8,888 bases of DNA from an uncultured Jeotgalicoccus sp. Its GTDB lineage: Bacteria; Bacillota; Bacilli; Staphylococcales; Salinicoccaceae. The stretch covers positions 1-8,888 of the forward strand of contig CANRKV010000061.1 in the NCBI GenBank assembly GCA_947631305.1, in the 5' to 3' direction. A program made the position numbers and the translations under genes. The notes under the pieces are model-generated. The model did not search any database, was not told the DNA's origin, and saw only the letters and a program-made list of their open reading frames with translations. Below, one piece after another: positions 6,156 through 8,888 of the stretch (position 1 is the first letter of the stretch; every line of letters begins with the position of its first letter).

Positions 6156-7235
6156 ATGACACAGCAACTTCAAATAACTAAAGCACGTACCTTAAAAGAA
6201 AAACCTGAAGTGGCGGGTATTCCTTTCGGAAGTTATTTTACAGACCATATGTTTTCAATGGACTACTCAGCAGAACTCGGCTGGCACAATGCATCAATCG
6301 TGCCTTATGCTCCATTTGAAATCTCACCAAGCGCCCAGGCGCTGCATTACGGCCAGACTGTCTTCGAAGGCATGAAAGCATACAATGTTGATGGTGAAGT
6401 AATTTTATTCAGACCGGATGAAAACTTTAAACGCTTAAACCGTTCGCTTGAACGCATGTCTATGCCGAAAGTCGATGGGGATTTTGCTCTCCGGGCATTA
6501 ACTGAACTGCTTAAACTGGAACACGACTGGGTGCCGGACGGCGAAGGCCAGGCATTATACGTACGCCCTATCGTCTTTGCAGACGAAGCGTATCTTGGAA
6601 TCCGTCCAGCAAAAAGTTATAAAATGCTGATTGTTCTATCACCGGTTGCAGGCTACTACGGCGCGCAGCTGAATCCGACAAGTATTTTCGTAGAAGACAC
6701 ATACGTGCGGGCAGTCCGCGGCGGTGTAGGTGAAGCGAAATTTGCCGGCAACTATGCAGCAAGTCTGACAGCACAGCAAAAAGCGAATGACCTCGGCTAC
6801 GAGCAGGTACTGTGGCTCGACGGCGTTCACCAGGAATACGTTGAAGAAGTCGGCAGCATGAATATCTTCTTCGTCAGAAACGGCGACCTCGTTACCCCTG
6901 AATTAAACGGGTCAATTTTGCCGGGAATTACGAGAAAATCTTTAATCACACTCGCTGATAGTCTCGGTATTAACCTGGTCGAAGAACGTATTCATATCAA
7001 CGATGTTGAAGCAGGTATTAAAGATGGTTCAATCACCGAAGTATTCGGAGCCGGAACAGCAGCGGTAGTATCCCCTGTCGGTATTATGAATATCCACGGT
7101 ACAGATTACAGAATCAATGGCAATGAGATCGGTGAGGTCACACAGAAACTCTACGATAACCTGACAGGCATCCAGACATGCAAGCTTGAAGACAAACACG
7201 GCTGGGTGTATCAAGTCACATCGACGGTGAAATAA
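6156..7235 (+). CDS. ilvE: Branched-chain amino-acid aminotransferase
   Basis: PLP-dependent class IV transaminase, cytosolic, interconverting leucine, isoleucine and valine with their 2-oxo acids using glutamate/2-oxoglutarate: the last step of their synthesis and first step of their breakdown, which also feeds branched fatty-acid primers. 359 residues, the usual length of the Firmicute IlvE (type II BCAT). Seen: HYGQTVFEGMKAY (64-76); RAVRGGVGEAKFAGNYAAS (185-203) with Lys195 as the PLP Schiff-base lysine; EEVGSMNIFF (230-239) with the cofactor Glu; LPGITRKS (255-262); and GAGTAAVVSPVG (298-309), which holds the PLP phosphate. ATG follows an AGGGGGA ribosome site by 8 bases. It stands alone as a plus-strand unit with its own promoters, a CodY-like box and a strong terminator. 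It is a PLP enzyme lying next to pdxR-pdxS, the PLP synthesis locus. Confidence 0.97.
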   Translation: MTQQLQITKARTLKEKPEVAGIPFGSYFTDHMFSMDYSAELGWHNASIVPYAPFEISPSAQALHYGQTVFEGMKAYNVDGEVILFRPDENFKRLNRSLERMSMPKVDGDFALRALTELLKLEHDWVPDGEGQALYVRPIVFADEAYLGIRPAKSYKMLIVLSPVAGYYGAQLNPTSIFVEDTYVRAVRGGVGEAKFAGNYAASLTAQQKANDLGYEQVLWLDGVHQEYVEEVGSMNIFFVRNGDLVTPELNGSILPGITRKSLITLADSLGINLVEERIHINDVEAGIKDGSITEVFGAGTAAVVSPVGIMNIHGTDYRINGNEIGEVTQKLYDNLTGIQTCKLEDKHGWVYQVTSTVK

Positions 7236-7247
7236 TATAATTTAACT

Positions 7248-7287
7248 AACGGATCAGCTCATAGAGCTGATCCGTTTTGTGTGTTTT
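7248..7287 (+). terminator. Intrinsic terminator of ilvE
   Basis: Perfect 13-bp stem AACGGATCAGCTC / GAGCTGATCCGTT with a 3-base ATA loop, followed by TTGTGTGTTTT, 12 bases after the ilvE stop. The opposite strand reads AGTTAAATTA after the stem, so it may act weakly for the convergent pdxR as well. No other terminator for pdxR is visible between 7288 and 7361. Confidence 0.93.
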
Positions 7288-7361
7288 ATGCGGAGGTTTG
7301 GTGTACATTCCAGGCTTGTCCGAATTCCAGAACTAAAGGAACACGATGAGGCGGGCTCTCC

Positions 7362-8699
7362 TCACTCCTCCATTACCTCTCTAAGAAATTCAGCCAGAAT
7401 CTCCACTATTTCATCTGCGCTCTTCCCGCCGATTCCTACAAGCACCGTATCATTGAAATGTTCTTCCAATGAATAAGCAGACATACTTATTATCTTATGT
7501 TTCTCTGCCTCACTTCGCAGATCCGCTCCGGGTACCCGTAACACAAAGTGCATTCCTGTGTGTTCCCCGGTGATTTCAACGTCCGGATAATAATTTTTCA
7601 ATTCTGCAACAGCTTTCTCCATCTTGTCCCCGTAAAATTTACGGACTCTGTTTATATGCCTGACTAAATAACCGTCGTTGATAAATCGTGCGACTATATG
7701 CTGCATCTGTCTTGGGACATTGCATGACAGACCGCTCTCGTAATATTTCTCAGCCAGTTCGGGCGGCAGTATCATTACGGCCACTCTCAGTGATGGATAG
7801 ATTGATTTCGAAAATGTATTCATATAAATCGTCCGGTCATTCTGATCCAGCCCCTGCAGTGAGGACAACGGGCGTCCTGTATAACGGAATTCACTGTCGT
7901 AATCGTCTTCTATTAAATAACCATCCCGTTCACTCATCGCATTCAGCAATCTGATTCGCTTATTTAAAGACATCACTGCACCGCTCGGGAACTGATGCGA
8001 CGGTGTAATGTGCGTCAATTTATTATTCAGCTGTTTTACTGTTTCGATATTAATTCCGTCAATCTCCACCGGTGCTGTATCATAAGGTATTTTTAATCTT
8101 TCCAGCACATTTTTAACCGTTGGATAACCCGGATCTTCCAGTGTCACTTTCGGATAATCCAGTAAATAAAACACCTGTTCAAGCAAATGCTCTGTTGAAG
8201 GGCCGATAAATATCTGTTCCGTGCGGCACTGCACACCCCGATTTACATATAAATATTCACGAATCGCTTCTTTCAGTTCAGCTTCGCCGCTTTTATTCCC
8301 GCTGTTCAACAGTGATATATCTGAAAACACCGCAGCACTCAGCTGTCTGATGACATCGTTCTGGACAATTGACGTATCGACTTTTCCAAGCGGCAGTACA
8401 GATTCACTTAATTCAGGCAGGCGAATGGCCGATAGTTTTTTATCCTGCGTGCGGAGACTTTCTGTCGGCACAACGAAGTGCCCGCTCTTCTCTTTCGTAT
8501 AAATCATGTTCTCATCAATCAGCAGATTGTACGCCCGCTCAATCGTCGTCATACTGATTGCGAGATCTGCACTCAGCTGTCTTTTACTCGGTAATTTCAC
8601 ATCTCCTAAAAGGTGCCCGTTTAAAATTTTCTTCTTAATATCCTGATACAGCTGTTCATATAACGGTGTTATATTTTCTTTATCGAGATTGATAAACAT
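7362..8699 (-). CDS. pdxR: MocR-type PLP-dependent transcriptional regulator of pyridoxal-phosphate synthesis
   Basis: Chimeric regulator, 445 residues: a GntR-type winged helix at about 1-78 (LPSKRQLSADL, 36-46; TTIERAYNLL, 51-60; SGHFV, 72-76), a linker, then a fold-type I aminotransferase domain from about 100. PLP-site features: EDPGYPTVKNVLERL (188-202), SHQFPSG (234-240), EDDYDSEFRY (264-273) with the ring-nitrogen Asp, and FSKSIYPSLR (296-305) with Lys298 as the likely Schiff-base lysine and Arg305. PdxR proteins sense PLP through this domain and activate pdxST when PLP is low. Here pdxS is divergent, 94 bases away, which supports PdxR over other MocR types such as GabR or NorG. Start ATG has AGGGG seven bases upstream. 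It is convergent with ilvE. Autorepression is common in the family. Confidence 0.92.
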   Translation of the reverse strand: MFINLDKENITPLYEQLYQDIKKKILNGHLLGDVKLPSKRQLSADLAISMTTIERAYNLLIDENMIYTKEKSGHFVVPTESLRTQDKKLSAIRLPELSESVLPLGKVDTSIVQNDVIRQLSAAVFSDISLLNSGNKSGEAELKEAIREYLYVNRGVQCRTEQIFIGPSTEHLLEQVFYLLDYPKVTLEDPGYPTVKNVLERLKIPYDTAPVEIDGINIETVKQLNNKLTHITPSHQFPSGAVMSLNKRIRLLNAMSERDGYLIEDDYDSEFRYTGRPLSSLQGLDQNDRTIYMNTFSKSIYPSLRVAVMILPPELAEKYYESGLSCNVPRQMQHIVARFINDGYLVRHINRVRKFYGDKMEKAVAELKNYYPDVEITGEHTGMHFVLRVPGADLRSEAEKHKIISMSAYSLEEHFNDTVLVGIGGKSADEIVEILAEFLREVMEE

Positions 8700-8735
8700 A
8701 ATCTGACCCCTAATATTTTATGTATTCTGACACTT

Positions 8736-8754
8736 ATAGAATATCACATTCTAT
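8736..8754. promoter_or_regulatory. Inverted repeat between pdxR and pdxS, likely PdxR operator
   Basis: Perfect 7-base arms ATAGAAT / ATTCTAT around ATCAC. A further half-site, ATTCTGA (8724-8730), is a direct repeat of the right arm 24 bases away. MocR regulators often bind mixed direct and inverted repeats. A poor pdxS -10 (TGATATTAA, 8762-8770) lies just downstream without a fitting -35, as expected for an activated promoter. A minus-strand TATAAG (8732-8737) touching the repeat could be the pdxR -10. Confidence 0.55.
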
Positions 8755-8793
8755 TTTAAACTGATATTAAATTAAGAAGGAAGAGGGATAAAT

Positions 8794-8888
8794 ATGGGAT
8801 TAGCAGAAGAATTAAAAGGCGGCGTTATTATGGACGTTGTCAACGCAGAACAGGCAAAAATCGCAGAGGCAGCAGGGGCAGTCGCAGT
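8794..8888 (+). CDS. pdxS: Pyridoxal 5'-phosphate synthase subunit PdxS (partial, N-terminus only)
   Basis: Only 31 codons are inside the window, but KGGVIMDVVNAEQAKIAEAA is unmistakable for PdxS, the TIM-barrel lyase that makes PLP from ribose 5-phosphate, glyceraldehyde 3-phosphate and ammonia supplied by the glutaminase PdxT. ATG at 8794 follows GGAAGAGGG. An in-frame TAA (8773-8775) and the absence of any ATG, GTG or TTG in between rule out an earlier usual start. The protein therefore begins MGLAEELKGGV and lacks about 11 residues, including the usual RVKR segment, present at the start of S. aureus and B. subtilis PdxS. Divergent from pdxR; pdxT is expected downstream, outside the window. 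Confidence 0.93.
   Translation, partial: MGLAEELKGGVIMDVVNAEQAKIAEAAGAVA

Noticed and set aside
7307..7330. Short direct repeat ATTCCAG twice, 17 bases apart, in the ilvE-pdxR gap
   Set aside because: Seven bases is too short to mean anything here, and it makes no hairpin or terminator.
7279..7476. Plus-strand frame starting in the ilvE-pdxR gap, including ATG-CGG after a GGAGG-like stretch
   Set aside because: Begins inside the ilvE terminator tail and runs antisense into the pdxR 3' end; the GGAGG lies after the start codons, not before.
8755..8769. CodY-like site before pdxS around CTGATATT
   Set aside because: The left half does not fit the consensus; most of its six positions mismatch.

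Overview
The window looks like chromosomal DNA of a low-to-moderate GC Firmicute, most likely a member of the Staphylococcaceae outside the well-known Staphylococcus species (a Jeotgalicoccus-, Salinicoccus- or Macrococcus-like organism is my guess). This rests on clear staphylococcal-type protein sequences (CopA, CsoR, IlvE, PdxR, PdxS), AGGAGG-type ribosome binding sites, sigma-A promoters and compact intergenic regions with intrinsic terminators. No phage, insertion sequence, CRISPR array, tRNA or rRNA was seen. No stretch over 300 bases lacks a gene; the longest gap is 214 bases (5942-6155).

Layout. From 1 to 5941 every gene is on the minus strand, so transcription runs right to left: an Old Yellow Enzyme-family flavin oxidoreductase (4838-5941), an AbgT-family transporter (3163-4689), an M20 amidohydrolase (1906-3087), then csoR (1488-1787) and copA (1-1469, cut by the window edge). 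An intrinsic terminator follows each of the first three, so the order reads as three single-gene units followed by a csoR-copA operon. From 6156 ilvE is on the plus strand, divergent from the oxidoreductase, and it converges on pdxR (7362-8699, minus). pdxS begins at 8794 (plus), divergent from pdxR, and is cut by the right edge.

How they work together. csoR-copA is a copper-export unit: the CsoR operator sits inside the 17-bp spacer of a near-perfect sigma-A promoter. AbgT plus the M20 hydrolase looks like an uptake-and-hydrolysis pair for an N-acylated amino acid such as p-aminobenzoyl-glutamate. ilvE carries two tandem promoters and a good match to the CodY box, as expected for branched-chain amino-acid metabolism. 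A second CodY-like site sharing the same 13-base core lies upstream of abgT. pdxR-pdxS is the MocR-type regulator and its divergent PLP-synthase target, with a perfect inverted repeat between them.

I found no clearly new biological system. The points most worth checking are the short N-terminus of PdxS, the regulatory palindromes (abgT leader, pdxR-pdxS, ilvE), and the hairpin between abgT and the hydrolase.
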